55,949 nt of DNA from the NCBI GenBank assembly GCA_045613545.1, contig JAZLBD010000010.1, positions 1-55,949 on the forward strand, in the 5' to 3' direction. The first letter of the stretch is position 1, and every line of letters starts with the position of its first letter. Below are positions 8,343-16,301 of the stretch, piece after piece. Position numbers and translations under genes: made by a program. The DNA is from Scatosoma sp045613545 (GTDB lineage: Bacteria > Bacillota > Clostridia > Christensenellales > Borkfalkiaceae). The notes below the pieces were generated by a model that worked only from the letters and a program-made list of their open reading frames with translations, was not told where the DNA came from and did no database searches.

Positions 8343-8646
8343 ATTTTTACGTTTTAAAAGTTATTTTACGATACGAAAAATACCAATTTTATACCACAAT
8401 ACTGCACGTTTCGCAAGTAAAACACAATATATTGTGGTATATATGACTACACCATACTATATTTAGGGATATAACGCACCCTTAGGAGGCGACTGCGTTA
8501 TCCCGTTACGCTACGGAAGATTTTTACATTTTAAAAGTTATTTTGCGATACAAAAATACTAAATTTATATCCATTTAACTAAGAATGCAATAGAAACAAT
8601 TTTATTATACGCTTATTCCCTTAGAAAATCAACCGCAAAAAAGGTA
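8343..8646. other. 304-bp region with truncated tRNA duplicate and inverted repeat
   Basis: No gene. About 70 bp upstream of the functional tRNA (8336-8400) is duplicated at about 8509-8575. A 12-bp inverted repeat TATACCACAATA/TATTGTGGTATA (8390-8401, 8430-8441) separates the two tRNA copies. Confidence 0.7.
8476..8516 (-). pseudogene. truncated tRNA-Arg(CCT) 5' half
   Basis: On the minus strand the sequence begins CTTCCGTAGCGTAACGGGAT and runs through the CTCCTAA anticodon loop, then diverges at GGGT. It matches the intact tRNA at 8269-8342 with a few differences, has no T arm, and is followed by unrelated DNA. Confidence 0.75.
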
Positions 8647-9063
8647 TCAATCCTCTTGTCCGTGTAAAAAAGGCAACGTTTCCAAGTATGGCAACATATA
8701 CGACGTATGATCATAAACCGCAAATTGCGCAACGAACTCCCCCGTTTCCCTTTTATAGACCTGCTCCATCGAACCGTCTATACAAAAATTTTTTCCAAAA
8801 ATAAAGCACAATTTCTTTGCAAAATTTCTTTCAACGTACCCCAACACCCTATTGATTTCTATATTATAAACGTACGTCAAATAGGGTTGCTGTTTGCTTG
8901 GCACGTGTACGATTTGCAAGCGATCGTCCATACGACTTTGCGCAAGCGCGCCTTGGCGATCGGCTCCCATCGCACCCCAAAGCGGTTGTAAGAGAGGAAA
9001 ATCCACCCGCATAAAGCGTTTGCGAATGGATTGAATCAATCTCTTAAGCAAATTCTCTCCCAT
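8647..9063 (-). CDS. hypothetical protein downstream of pyruvate kinase
   Basis: A 138-residue soluble protein of unrecognised family, starting 3 nt after the pyruvate kinase stop and so probably cotranscribed with it. The N-terminal third is basic (LLKRLIQSIRKRFMR); the centre reads like an alpha/beta fold (YLTYVYNIEINRVLGYVERN). No signal peptide or clear motif. Spacing and codon style match pyk, so it is likely a real gene. Function unknown. Confidence 0.6.
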   Translation of the reverse strand: MGENLLKRLIQSIRKRFMRVDFPLLQPLWGAMGADRQGALAQSRMDDRLQIVHVPSKQQPYLTYVYNIEINRVLGYVERNFAKKLCFIFGKNFCIDGSMEQVYKRETGEFVAQFAVYDHTSYMLPYLETLPFLHGQED

Positions 9064-9066
9064 CCC

Positions 9067-10476
9067 TTACACGATCTCCACGTTAATAAGGCTCGTATTC
9101 CCGCTCATTCCGTTCGCCGTGCCACCCGTGATAACGATCGTATCCCCTTTTTCCACGAGGCTACTTTTAAGGGCTGCGAGCTTGGCAAAATAGAATAAAA
9201 TATCCACTGAAGCGTATTCTTCCGCCATCATCGGACATACCCCCCAACTGAGCGCCAACTTGCGATAGGCATGTTCGTCTGTGGTAAGCCCAACGATGGG
9301 AATTTGCGGTCTAAAACGCGAAACCATACGCGCCGTAGCGCCCGTTCTCGTACAAACCACGATCGCTTTTGCTTGCAACTCCTTGACGAGCGAACAAGCG
9401 GCATGCGAGACCGCCTCGGAGGCGTTTTTCACTTCGAATTTTTCTATGGCTTGAATATACTCCGTATGGCTTTCTGCTTGCTCCACGATTTTAGCCATAG
9501 CCGAAACCGATTCCACGGGGAACGTGCCCATAGCCGTTTCACCCGAAAGCATAACGGCGGACGTACCGTCGTAAACGGCGTTCGCCACGTCGGAAATTTC
9601 CGCGCGAGTGGGGCGCGGATTATGGATCATTGATTCTAACATTTCCGTTGCGGTAATAACGCGTTTTCCGTAAATACGACATTGCGTAATGATATATTTT
9701 TGAATATCGGGCACTTGCTCGTAAGGAATTTCCACCCCTAAGTCCCCTCTTGCAACCATAATCCCGTCGCAAACGGTCATAATTTCTTTTAAATTCTTCA
9801 CGCCGAAAGGGTTTTCGATTTTTGCAATAACGTCAATATTCCCTCCGCCGTGTTGTTTCAAAAATTCTTTTACCTCTATCACGTCCTCTTTTCTTGAAAC
9901 GAACGAAAGCGCCACGAAATCCACGTCTTGTTCAATACCAAACAAGAGGTCGGCTTTATCTTGCTCGGACAAAAAAGGAAGGGAATTGAGCTCTCTTCCC
10001 GGCACGAAAAACGACTTCCGATCAGAAAGTTCCCCCTCCGTCTCTACCATAGTCACGATATCTTCGCCGTCGATTGCTACCACCTTAAAATCCATCATTC
10101 CGTTGTTGACCAAAATATGATCGCCTACGCAAACAAACTCTTCTATGCGCGGGAAAGAAACGGACACAATCGACTCGTCCCCCATAATTTCGCGTGACGT
10201 AAAACGAAAGCTATCCCCTACTTTCAAAGATATGGGACCGTTTTCAAACGCGCCAATCCGAAACTCCGGACCTTTCGTGTCGAGCATAATCGCAATAGGA
10301 ATATGTTTTTCCGTTCGCACTTGTTTTACCGCGTCGATAAGTTCTTTTTTGTCTTGCAACGTACCGTGGGAAAAATTAAGCCTTGCAACGTTCATTCCCG
10401 CTTTTGCCATAGCAAAAATCGTCTCTTTCGTATGACTAGCCGGCCCCAACGTGCAAACAATTTTCGTTTTTTTCAT
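9067..10476 (-). CDS. pyk: pyruvate kinase
   Basis: Transfers phosphate from PEP to ADP in the last step of glycolysis. At 469 residues it is the standard form without the extra C-terminal PEP-utilising domain found in many Bacilli. Motifs: N-terminal KIVCTLGPAS, NFSHG, the B domain, the active-site segment VDFVALSFV and IAKIENPFG, then MVARGDLGVEIP and TATEMLESM. Start ATG at 10476 has GAGGT upstream. Its promoter faces the rnpB promoter across about 120 bp. With ppdK in the same window, PEP/pyruvate interconversion could run in both directions. Confidence 0.97.
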   Translation of the reverse strand: MKKTKIVCTLGPASHTKETIFAMAKAGMNVARLNFSHGTLQDKKELIDAVKQVRTEKHIPIAIMLDTKGPEFRIGAFENGPISLKVGDSFRFTSREIMGDESIVSVSFPRIEEFVCVGDHILVNNGMMDFKVVAIDGEDIVTMVETEGELSDRKSFFVPGRELNSLPFLSEQDKADLLFGIEQDVDFVALSFVSRKEDVIEVKEFLKQHGGGNIDVIAKIENPFGVKNLKEIMTVCDGIMVARGDLGVEIPYEQVPDIQKYIITQCRIYGKRVITATEMLESMIHNPRPTRAEISDVANAVYDGTSAVMLSGETAMGTFPVESVSAMAKIVEQAESHTEYIQAIEKFEVKNASEAVSHAACSLVKELQAKAIVVCTRTGATARMVSRFRPQIPIVGLTTDEHAYRKLALSWGVCPMMAEEYASVDILFYFAKLAALKSSLVEKGDTIVITGGTANGMSGNTSLINVEIV

Positions 10477-10530
10477 AAATTCTACCTCAAAACTCTCTTC
10501 TTATGAAATTTTTCAAAAAAATATCGCTTT

Positions 10531-10559
10531 ATTATACCATTTTTATAGAAAAAATGCAA
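10531..10559 (-). promoter_or_regulatory. pyk promoter
   Basis: On the minus strand TTGCAT (forward 10554-10559), a 17-nt spacer, then TATAAT (10531-10536), giving a leader of about 50 nt. Confidence 0.65.
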
Positions 10560-10580
10560 TACTTTTTTTATAAAATATGC

Positions 10581-10586
10581 TATAAT
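10581..10586 (+). promoter_or_regulatory. -10 box of rnpB
   Basis: TATAAT lies 8 nt before the RNase P RNA 5' end. The matching -35 region is AT-rich and weak. It is arranged back-to-back with the pyk promoter. Confidence 0.5.
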
Positions 10587-10594
10587 AATAAAAA

Positions 10595-10945
10595 GATTTG
10601 AGCTTGCTATACGGTCGCGGGGCTGCAAAGCCGTGAGGAAAGTCCGAGCTGCATAGGACAGGGTGCCTGATAACGTCAGGCGAAGGTGACTTCCGGGACA
10701 GTGCAACAGAAATAAACCGCCGTAAACTCGTTTTACGGTAAGGATGGAAAGGCGAGGTAAGAGCTCACCGATACCTTAGTAATAAGGTATGCCATGTAAA
10801 CCCCACCCGCAGCAAGATTGGGTGCTCGTCATATAGGGCTGTCCGTCCGACGAGTACCGTGAATATCGCTAGAGGGCGTTGGCGACAACGCTCGTAGATA
10901 AATGACCGTACCAGACAGAACTCGGCTTATCGGCAAACTCAAATC
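10595..10945 (+). ncRNA. rnpB: RNase P RNA
   Basis: Catalytic RNA of RNase P, which matures tRNA 5' ends. The 5' and 3' ends pair (GATTTGAG/CTCAAATC). The conserved core is visible: GAGGAAAGTCCGAGCT near the 5' end, the ACAGAAATAAACCGCC region, AAGGATGGAAAGGCGAGGTA, and near the 3' end AGACAGAACTCGGCTTAT. Length of about 350 nt is normal. A strong terminator follows at 10965. Confidence 0.97.
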
Positions 10946-10964
10946 TTTCCTTAAAAATTACCAA

Positions 10965-11002
10965 AAAGGCAAGGCTTTTCATCGTAAAAGCTTTGCCTTT
11001 TT
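10965..11002 (+). terminator. rnpB terminator
   Basis: 15-nt arms AAAGGCAAGGCTTTT/AAAAGCTTTGCCTTT (one mismatch) with a 6-nt loop and T-rich tail. It may also serve the converging decarboxylase gene. Confidence 0.85.
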
Positions 11003-11031
11003 GCAAAAGAAAAAGCCGAGCTTCTCTCGGC

Positions 11032-12354
11032 TTATTTTACTACGTCTATTTCCTCTATCCCATACGCTTTGAAAACGGGTAGCATTTCCTTTGTGATCCT
11101 CTCTCCGCTAACGGCAATGGGAACGGCAGGCGGACAAGATACGCAAACGGAAGCGCAAATCCTCCCTACACTTTGTTCCACGCGCACCCGCTCTTTCACG
11201 CCGAAAAGCGCCTCGCGAATCGAAACCTCTTGCTCTGTCCCGCCGAGAGAAAACTCTTCCTTTTTTATCGGCGTTTTTGGGGAAAGTTTACGCAAAGCGG
11301 ACAACAGTTTGCGATAGTCCCGACTGGAATTTTGTGGCGAGCACATACAAACGATGTACTCCCTATCGAAAAATTCCACTTCTATCCCGTTTTCTCGTAA
11401 ATAATCGGCGATAAACCGTCCTTCGTAGCCGTACGGCAAGCAATCGAGCACAATTTTCAACGGCTCGCAGTTTTTAAGCGGAATACCGATTTTCTCGATT
11501 TTCCCTTTTACCCCCTCAATCCGTTTGATTTCTTTTTTCAAACGGGGGCGCAGTTTTTCCAAATAGGAATTGCAAAGATCAAGCGATTGCAAAATCAAAT
11601 AAGACGGGCTCGTAGAGGCGAACAAGGAAAGCGTTTCCCTCGCGCCGTCTAACCATTCTTTTTTTCCCTTTTTTGCTATATGCAAATACCCGCCTCCCGT
11701 CAAAACGGGCAAGGTTTTATGCGCCGAATCGGCGCACATACAAGCTCCCAGCGAAATCGGATGCTGATCGGCCGGTAAAAACCGAAAATACGCTCCGTGC
11801 GCGTTATCTACAAGGAGCGGAACGCCCGCCTCGTCGCAGACTTTGGCAAGCTCTCGTATATCCAAAGAGTTGCCCAAATAATCGGGCGAGGTCACGAATA
11901 CTGCCATCGGTTTTATTTTTGCATTTTCTAGCGTCCTTTTCAGCGTTTCGCCCGTAAGCGTCGCCGAACACAAATGCGCGCTTTCCCCCTCGATCCATTG
12001 TACGGTAAGATCGAGAAGTCCACAAGCGTAAACAAAGGATTTATGCACGTTTCTGCACGCAAAAACCACCGAACTTTCACTCGTACTTTTCGCGAGGGCG
12101 AGCATCGCCTTAATCGAGAGGGAAGACCCCTCCGTAGAATAATAGGTATGCGCGGTTCCAAAAAGACGGGTGGCGTTATTTTCGCTCTCCAAAATAATCC
12201 CGCTAGGCGAATATAAAACGTCCGCGCCGACGATTTCCGTAACGTCCGACGCTTCCATACCCAAAAACCGCCGTCCTTTATGCCCCGGCATATGAAAACG
12301 GGCAGATTTTTGCGATTTATATTGTTTGATAAAGTCGCAAATCGGCGTACGCAT
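11032..12354 (-). CDS. Orn/Lys/Arg decarboxylase family PLP enzyme
   Basis: A 440-residue fold-type I PLP enzyme of the Orn/Lys/Arg decarboxylase major-domain family. Signature features: RFHMPGHKGR near the N-terminus, VDNAHG with the PLP-contacting Asp183 and His186, and SAHKTLPVLTGGGYL with the Schiff-base Lys213. The C-terminal domain is short and the CheY-like N-terminal wing domain of the large enterobacterial enzymes is absent, as in the B. subtilis YaaO/SpeA-like forms. It starts 1 nt after the scfB stop, so it is the third gene of the scfA-scfB operon. Substrate is not determinable; arginine, lysine or ornithine are family substrates. Confidence 0.88.
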   Translation of the reverse strand: MRTPICDFIKQYKSQKSARFHMPGHKGRRFLGMEASDVTEIVGADVLYSPSGIILESENNATRLFGTAHTYYSTEGSSLSIKAMLALAKSTSESSVVFACRNVHKSFVYACGLLDLTVQWIEGESAHLCSATLTGETLKRTLENAKIKPMAVFVTSPDYLGNSLDIRELAKVCDEAGVPLLVDNAHGAYFRFLPADQHPISLGACMCADSAHKTLPVLTGGGYLHIAKKGKKEWLDGARETLSLFASTSPSYLILQSLDLCNSYLEKLRPRLKKEIKRIEGVKGKIEKIGIPLKNCEPLKIVLDCLPYGYEGRFIADYLRENGIEVEFFDREYIVCMCSPQNSSRDYRKLLSALRKLSPKTPIKKEEFSLGGTEQEVSIREALFGVKERVRVEQSVGRICASVCVSCPPAVPIAVSGERITKEMLPVFKAYGIEEIDVVK

Positions 12355-12355
12355 C

Positions 12356-13732
12356 TTATTCCTCTTCCGCTTCGGCTACTTGCATCATCACGGCGCATTC
12401 AATCCGTTTTTTGAACAAGTCGCAACCGTATTTATAAATCCCGTGGATATCGCCCGTGGCGTGGTAGGCGTTTGCAGCGCAACCACCCGAACAATAGAGC
12501 TTTGCCCAACAATCTTTGCAATCTTTTCTCGCGTACGCGTTGCAACCGCGGAAGTATTCCACCATTTCCACGTTTTTAACGCCGTCCCAGATGTTGCCGA
12601 GGCTGTATTTTTCGTCGCCGACGAATTGATGGCAAGGAAAGAGTTCTCCCCAAGGGGTAACCGCCATATATTCCGTCCCCGATCCGCAACCGGCGATCCG
12701 TTTATAGATACACGGCCCGTTTTTGAGATCGAGCATATAATGATAGAAGGTAAAGCCTCTACCCTCTTTCTTGCGTTTGAGCATTTCTTTTGCTAAAATC
12801 TCGTACTGCTCGAATAAAACAGGCAAATCCTCTTTCGTGAGGGCGCAAGGGTCCCCTTCAGGGCATACGACGGGCTCCATACTAAGTTCGGTAAAACCAA
12901 GATCCGCCATATGCAATAAATCGTTTGTAAAATCGACGTTGTTGTGGGTGAACGTACCGCGTACGTAATACCCCTTTCCGCCTCTGCTTTCCACGAGCTT
13001 TTGGAATTTCGGAACGATTTTTTCGTAGCTACCGTTCCCTGCATAATCCTTACGGAAATGGTCGTTCACTTCTTTTCTTCCGTCCAAACTCAAAACGACG
13101 TTGCTCATTTCTTTGTTGGCGAATTCAATCACGTCGTCGTCGATTAAAACGCCGTTCGTGGTCAACGTAAAGCGGAAATTTTTACCCTTTTCCTTTTCAA
13201 TACTTCTCGCGTACGCCACGAGCTGTTTGACGACTTCCCAATTCATAAGCGGTTCTCCGCCGAAAAAGTCCACTTCGAGGTTATGGCGAGAGCCCGAATT
13301 CTCCACGAGGAAATCCAAGGCGCGCTTGCCCACCTCAAAAGACATAAGCGCGCGTTCGCCTTGATATTTGCCTTGACTTGCAAAGCAATACGAACAGTTC
13401 AAATTGCAAGTGTGCGCCACGTGCAGACAAAGGGCTTTTATGACGTTCGACTTGTTTTTGTAGGAATAGGCGAGGGCTTCGTATTTATCTTCGGAAAAAA
13501 GCTTTCCCTCTTTTTCGAGCGTTTTTATATCTTCCAAACATTCGAGAACGTCCTCTTTCGACACGTCCTCTTTATCCGCGTGCTTTTCTAAGATCCAAGC
13601 GACGATTTCGTCTCGCGATTTGCTTTTGTACGCCTCGATAATATCGTACGCCACCTCATCGACGGCGTGCACCGAACCGCTACAAGTATCCAAAACGATA
13701 TTATAGCCGTTGAGTTTATATTGATGTACCAT
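12356..13732 (-). CDS. scfB: radical SAM SCIFF maturase (SPASM domain)
   Basis: A 458-residue radical SAM peptide maturase that installs Cys-to-alpha-carbon thioether links in the SCIFF precursor. An N-terminal precursor-binding (RRE-like) region occupies about residues 1-90. The radical SAM cluster motif is Cys109/113/116 in HTCNLNCSYCFASQG, followed by DFFGGEPLMNW. The SPASM auxiliary cluster region (about 340-445) is cysteine-rich: CGSGTEYMAVTPWGELFPC, DCKDCWAKLYCSGGCAANAY, GCDLF. Length and motifs match the family associated with six-cysteine SCIFF peptides. It lies about 120 nt downstream of scfA, with a hairpin in the gap, and 1 nt upstream of the decarboxylase gene. Confidence 0.95.
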   Translation of the reverse strand: MVHQYKLNGYNIVLDTCSGSVHAVDEVAYDIIEAYKSKSRDEIVAWILEKHADKEDVSKEDVLECLEDIKTLEKEGKLFSEDKYEALAYSYKNKSNVIKALCLHVAHTCNLNCSYCFASQGKYQGERALMSFEVGKRALDFLVENSGSRHNLEVDFFGGEPLMNWEVVKQLVAYARSIEKEKGKNFRFTLTTNGVLIDDDVIEFANKEMSNVVLSLDGRKEVNDHFRKDYAGNGSYEKIVPKFQKLVESRGGKGYYVRGTFTHNNVDFTNDLLHMADLGFTELSMEPVVCPEGDPCALTKEDLPVLFEQYEILAKEMLKRKKEGRGFTFYHYMLDLKNGPCIYKRIAGCGSGTEYMAVTPWGELFPCHQFVGDEKYSLGNIWDGVKNVEMVEYFRGCNAYARKDCKDCWAKLYCSGGCAANAYHATGDIHGIYKYGCDLFKKRIECAVMMQVAEAEEE

Positions 13733-13754
13733 AATTTTACTCCATTACGATGGA

Positions 13755-13782
13755 AAATCTCGTTTTGGGAAAAACGAGATTT
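13755..13782 (-). promoter_or_regulatory. scfA-scfB intergenic hairpin
   Basis: A perfect 12-bp stem AAATCTCGTTTT/AAAACGAGATTT with a 4-nt loop lies just before the scfB ribosome site. It has no T-run on the coding (minus) strand, so it is more likely a processing or 3'-end-stabilising stem that keeps peptide mRNA above maturase mRNA than a full terminator. Confidence 0.6.
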
Positions 13783-13854
13783 CTTTTTTTTCTATTCGAT
13801 TGTGTAAAAAATTCGCGCCGAAAAAGGCGACGAACTATCGTCTGTTTTATCCAA

Positions 13855-14004
13855 TCAATCGTTGTTTTTATTTTCGCATTGTTGGTTGATAACGCCACAA
13901 GAAGTCTTGCATGCAGATTGGCAAGAAGTTTGGCATTCACCGCAACCGCCACCGTTTACCGTCTTGGACACGTCTTTCGTTTGAATCGTCTTAATTCTGT
14001 TCAT
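13855..14004 (-). CDS. scfA: SCIFF ranthipeptide precursor
   Basis: A 49-residue precursor peptide. The translation opens MNRIKTIQTKDVSKTVNGGG and then has six cysteines in a CxxCxxxCxxxCxxxCx6C pattern (Cys21, 24, 28, 32, 36, 43), with the diagnostic CGECQTSCQSACKTSC run. This is the 'six cysteines in forty-five residues' family, modified by ScfB to form thioether rings. GGCGGAGG lies 7 nt before the ATG and a perfect consensus promoter lies at 14056-14084. No dedicated peptidase or exporter gene is adjacent; in known cases the peptide is linked to quorum sensing or general physiology. Confidence 0.96.
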   Translation of the reverse strand: MNRIKTIQTKDVSKTVNGGGCGECQTSCQSACKTSCGVINQQCENKNND

Positions 14005-14055
14005 AATTTTATCCTCCGCCTAAATTGTATCAATAAACTTTGTTTATTTTTTGTC

Positions 14056-14084
14056 ATTATACCATAATTCCCTACGCTTGTCAA
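14056..14084 (-). promoter_or_regulatory. consensus promoter of the scfA operon
   Basis: On the minus strand TTGACA (forward 14079-14084), 17-nt spacer, TATAAT (14056-14061): a perfect housekeeping sigma promoter, implying strong expression of the peptide, with a leader of about 45 nt. Confidence 0.88.
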
Positions 14085-14188
14085 GGAAATTAAAGAAAAA
14101 ATAAAATTTTATTCTCTCGTTTTTCCGCCTCTACCTCTGCTCAAAAAAGATTATTTTTGGATTTTATCCCCTCCGGCCTTGTAAATGA

Positions 14189-14217
14189 TTGTAAGTTCAA
14201 AAAAAATGTGGTATAAT
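14189..14217 (+). promoter_or_regulatory. gdhA promoter
   Basis: TTGTAA at 14189-14194, 17-nt spacer, TATAAT at 14212-14217; leader of about 55 nt ending in AAAGGAG. Confidence 0.75.
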
Positions 14218-14276
14218 ACGAAGTAATCCCAAACAAGATTTTTTATCCGTTGGAAAAAATAAAGGAGAATCTTTAT

Positions 14277-15614
14277 ATGTCTCAATATATCGAACGCGTT
14301 TTGGAGAACTTGAAAGAACGCAATCCAAACGAACCGGAATACCATCAAGCAGCTACGGAAATCTTGCTTTCCTTAAAGCCGATGATCGATGCGCACCCCG
14401 AATACGAATCTTCCGCCCTTTTGGAACGTTTCGTAGAACCTGAACGGGTGATTTTGTTCCGTATCCCTTGGACGGACGATAATGGCAAAGTGCATATCAA
14501 CAAGGGCTACCGCGTGCAATTCAATAGCTCGATTGGGCCTTACAAGGGCGGACTTCGGTTCCATCCCTCCGTCAACCTTTCCGTCATTAAGTTCTTAGGG
14601 CTTGAACAAACCTTAAAAAACAGCTTGACAAAACTCCCTATCGGCGGTGGCAAAGGCGGTTCCGACTTCAATCCCAAAGGAAAATCCGACCGCGAAATTA
14701 TGGCGTTTTGCCAAAGCTTTATGACTGAGCTGTACCGTCATATCGGCGCGGATACCGACGTTCCTGCCGGTGATATCGGCGTGGGCGCAAGAGAAATCGG
14801 TTATCTCTTCGGTCAATACAAGCGCCTTGCAAACGTTTACAACGGCGTTTTGACGGGACGTGGACTTTCGTTCGGCGGTTCTCTTCTTCGCACCCAAGCG
14901 ACGGGCTACGGTCTCGTTTACATCACCTCCGAGGCTATGGCGGAACGCGGAGACAGTTTCGAGGGGAAAACGGTCGTGATCTCGGGTAGCGGGAACGTCG
15001 CGATTTACGCAGCGGAAAAAGCGATACATCTCGGCGCAAAGGTCGTTGCTATGTACGATTCCAACGGCTATGTCTACGACAAAAACGGTATCCAACTCGA
15101 CGTCGTGAAACAAATCAAGGAAGTAGAGCGTGGCAGAATTAAAGAATACGCTCTGCGCGTAGCAGACGTCGTTTACGGGGAAAACCCCAAAGATATTTGG
15201 AAAATTCCTTGCGACGTTGCCCTCCCTTGCGCTACGCAAAACGAAATCGACGAAGAAAGCGCGAGAATTCTCGTGCAAAACGGCGTGAAATACGTATCGG
15301 AAGGCGCGAATATGCCTTCCACCCTTTCCGCAATCGAGGTATTCCGCTCCTCTCCCGTCGTATTCCTCCCCGCAAAAGCGGCGAATGCAGGCGGTGTTGC
15401 CACTTCCGCTTTGGAAATGGCGCAATCGTCGAGCCGTTTATACTGGTCTGCGGAAAAAGTGGATATCCACCTCAACAAAATTATGCGCGATATTTATCAC
15501 AATATCGCCGACGCCGCAAAGCGCTACGGTTTAGACGGCGACTACGTTGCGGGCGCGAACATCGCCGGCTTTGAAAAAGTGGCTTCCGCTATGATGATGC
15601 AAGGCAACGTATAA
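14277..15614 (+). CDS. gdhA: glutamate dehydrogenase, hexameric NADP type
   Basis: Reversible reductive amination of 2-oxoglutarate to glutamate. 445 residues from the ATG at 14277, chosen because AAAGGAG lies 8 nt upstream; an in-frame ATG at 14250 lacks a site. Motifs: GGLRFHPSVN, KNSLTKLPIGGGKGGSDFNP with the catalytic lysine region, PAGDIGVGAREIGYL, and the Rossmann GSGNVA. Typical of bacterial GdhA (about 445-450 residues). It is monocistronic with its own promoter and terminator. It supplies glutamate nitrogen, or runs catabolically in amino-acid-fermenting anaerobes. Confidence 0.97.
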   Translation: MSQYIERVLENLKERNPNEPEYHQAATEILLSLKPMIDAHPEYESSALLERFVEPERVILFRIPWTDDNGKVHINKGYRVQFNSSIGPYKGGLRFHPSVNLSVIKFLGLEQTLKNSLTKLPIGGGKGGSDFNPKGKSDREIMAFCQSFMTELYRHIGADTDVPAGDIGVGAREIGYLFGQYKRLANVYNGVLTGRGLSFGGSLLRTQATGYGLVYITSEAMAERGDSFEGKTVVISGSGNVAIYAAEKAIHLGAKVVAMYDSNGYVYDKNGIQLDVVKQIKEVERGRIKEYALRVADVVYGENPKDIWKIPCDVALPCATQNEIDEESARILVQNGVKYVSEGANMPSTLSAIEVFRSSPVVFLPAKAANAGGVATSALEMAQSSSRLYWSAEKVDIHLNKIMRDIYHNIADAAKRYGLDGDYVAGANIAGFEKVASAMMMQGNV

Positions 15615-15628
15615 ACAATCGAGAAAAA

Positions 15629-15660
15629 AAACCTTTCCTCGTTCTAGGAAAGGTTTTTTT
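15629..15660 (+). terminator. gdhA terminator
   Basis: 11-bp stem AAACCTTTCCT/AGGAAAGGTTT followed by T7; it also lies at the 3' end of the converging HAD phosphatase gene. Confidence 0.88.
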
Positions 15661-15662
15661 GT

Positions 15663-16301
15663 TTAGAAAATTTCCGAGGGAGCGTCCACCAAACAGGTTG
15701 CGCCCGCCTCGATTAAAAACTTTCTTTCGCGGAATCCCCAAGTGACGGAAATACAATCAATTCCCGCGTTTTTCGCAGTGAGAACGTCCACGTCCGAATC
15801 ACCGATATACACCGCGTTCCCTCCGCCGAGGATTCTAAACGCCTCGTTGACCGAATCGGGATGCGGTTTTTTTCGTATCCCCTCCGCCTCGTTTTCCCCA
15901 ATGGCGACCTCGATCCACTCGCCGAAAAACCGATCGTTCAGCGCTTTGACTGCAAAATCGGCTTTATTCGAAACTACGGCAAGGCGCTTTCCTTTTTCTT
16001 TCAAGCGTTGTAAAAGGGAAAGTATCCCCTCGTACGGATGCGTTTGACGAATACAATTCGTCTTATAATGCTCCTTGAAAAAGGTTAATATTTCGTTATA
16101 GTGAGGATTTTGTCTCCCGTTTGCAACGGACAAAGCGATCAGTTGCGCAAACCCATTCCCCACGAACGAGCAAACCTCTTCACGCGTTCGAATAGGCTCG
16201 CCGTACGCCTCTAAACCGGCATTGACGGAGGCGGTTAAATCGTCTAGCGTATCGAGTAGCGTTCCATCTAAATCGAATATGTACGCGTCGTATTCTTTCA
16301 T
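15663..16301 (-). CDS. HAD phosphatase, phosphoglycolate phosphatase-like
   Basis: A 212-residue HAD-superfamily subfamily IA hydrolase. Motif I FDLDGTLLDT (nucleophile and acid/base Asp), motif II region LAVVSNKAD, motif III lysine near IRKKPHPDS, and motif IV VYIGDSDVDVLTA. The cap is the helical PGP type. Physiological substrate (phosphoglycolate, pyrophosphate or a nucleotide) cannot be read from sequence. Its ATG overlaps the response-regulator stop as ATGA, so it is the last gene of the kinase-regulator-phosphatase operon, an association without an obvious metabolic explanation. Confidence 0.88.
   Translation of the reverse strand: MKEYDAYIFDLDGTLLDTLDDLTASVNAGLEAYGEPIRTREEVCSFVGNGFAQLIALSVANGRQNPHYNEILTFFKEHYKTNCIRQTHPYEGILSLLQRLKEKGKRLAVVSNKADFAVKALNDRFFGEWIEVAIGENEAEGIRKKPHPDSVNEAFRILGGGNAVYIGDSDVDVLTAKNAGIDCISVTWGFRERKFLIEAGATCLVDAPSEIF

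Noticed and set aside
5900..8516. Complete integrative conjugative element
   Set aside because: No integrase, relaxase or transfer gene; only about 2.6 kb with two cargo-type genes.
14613..15425. 270-codon minus-strand frame opposite gdhA
   Set aside because: Antisense shadow of gdhA.
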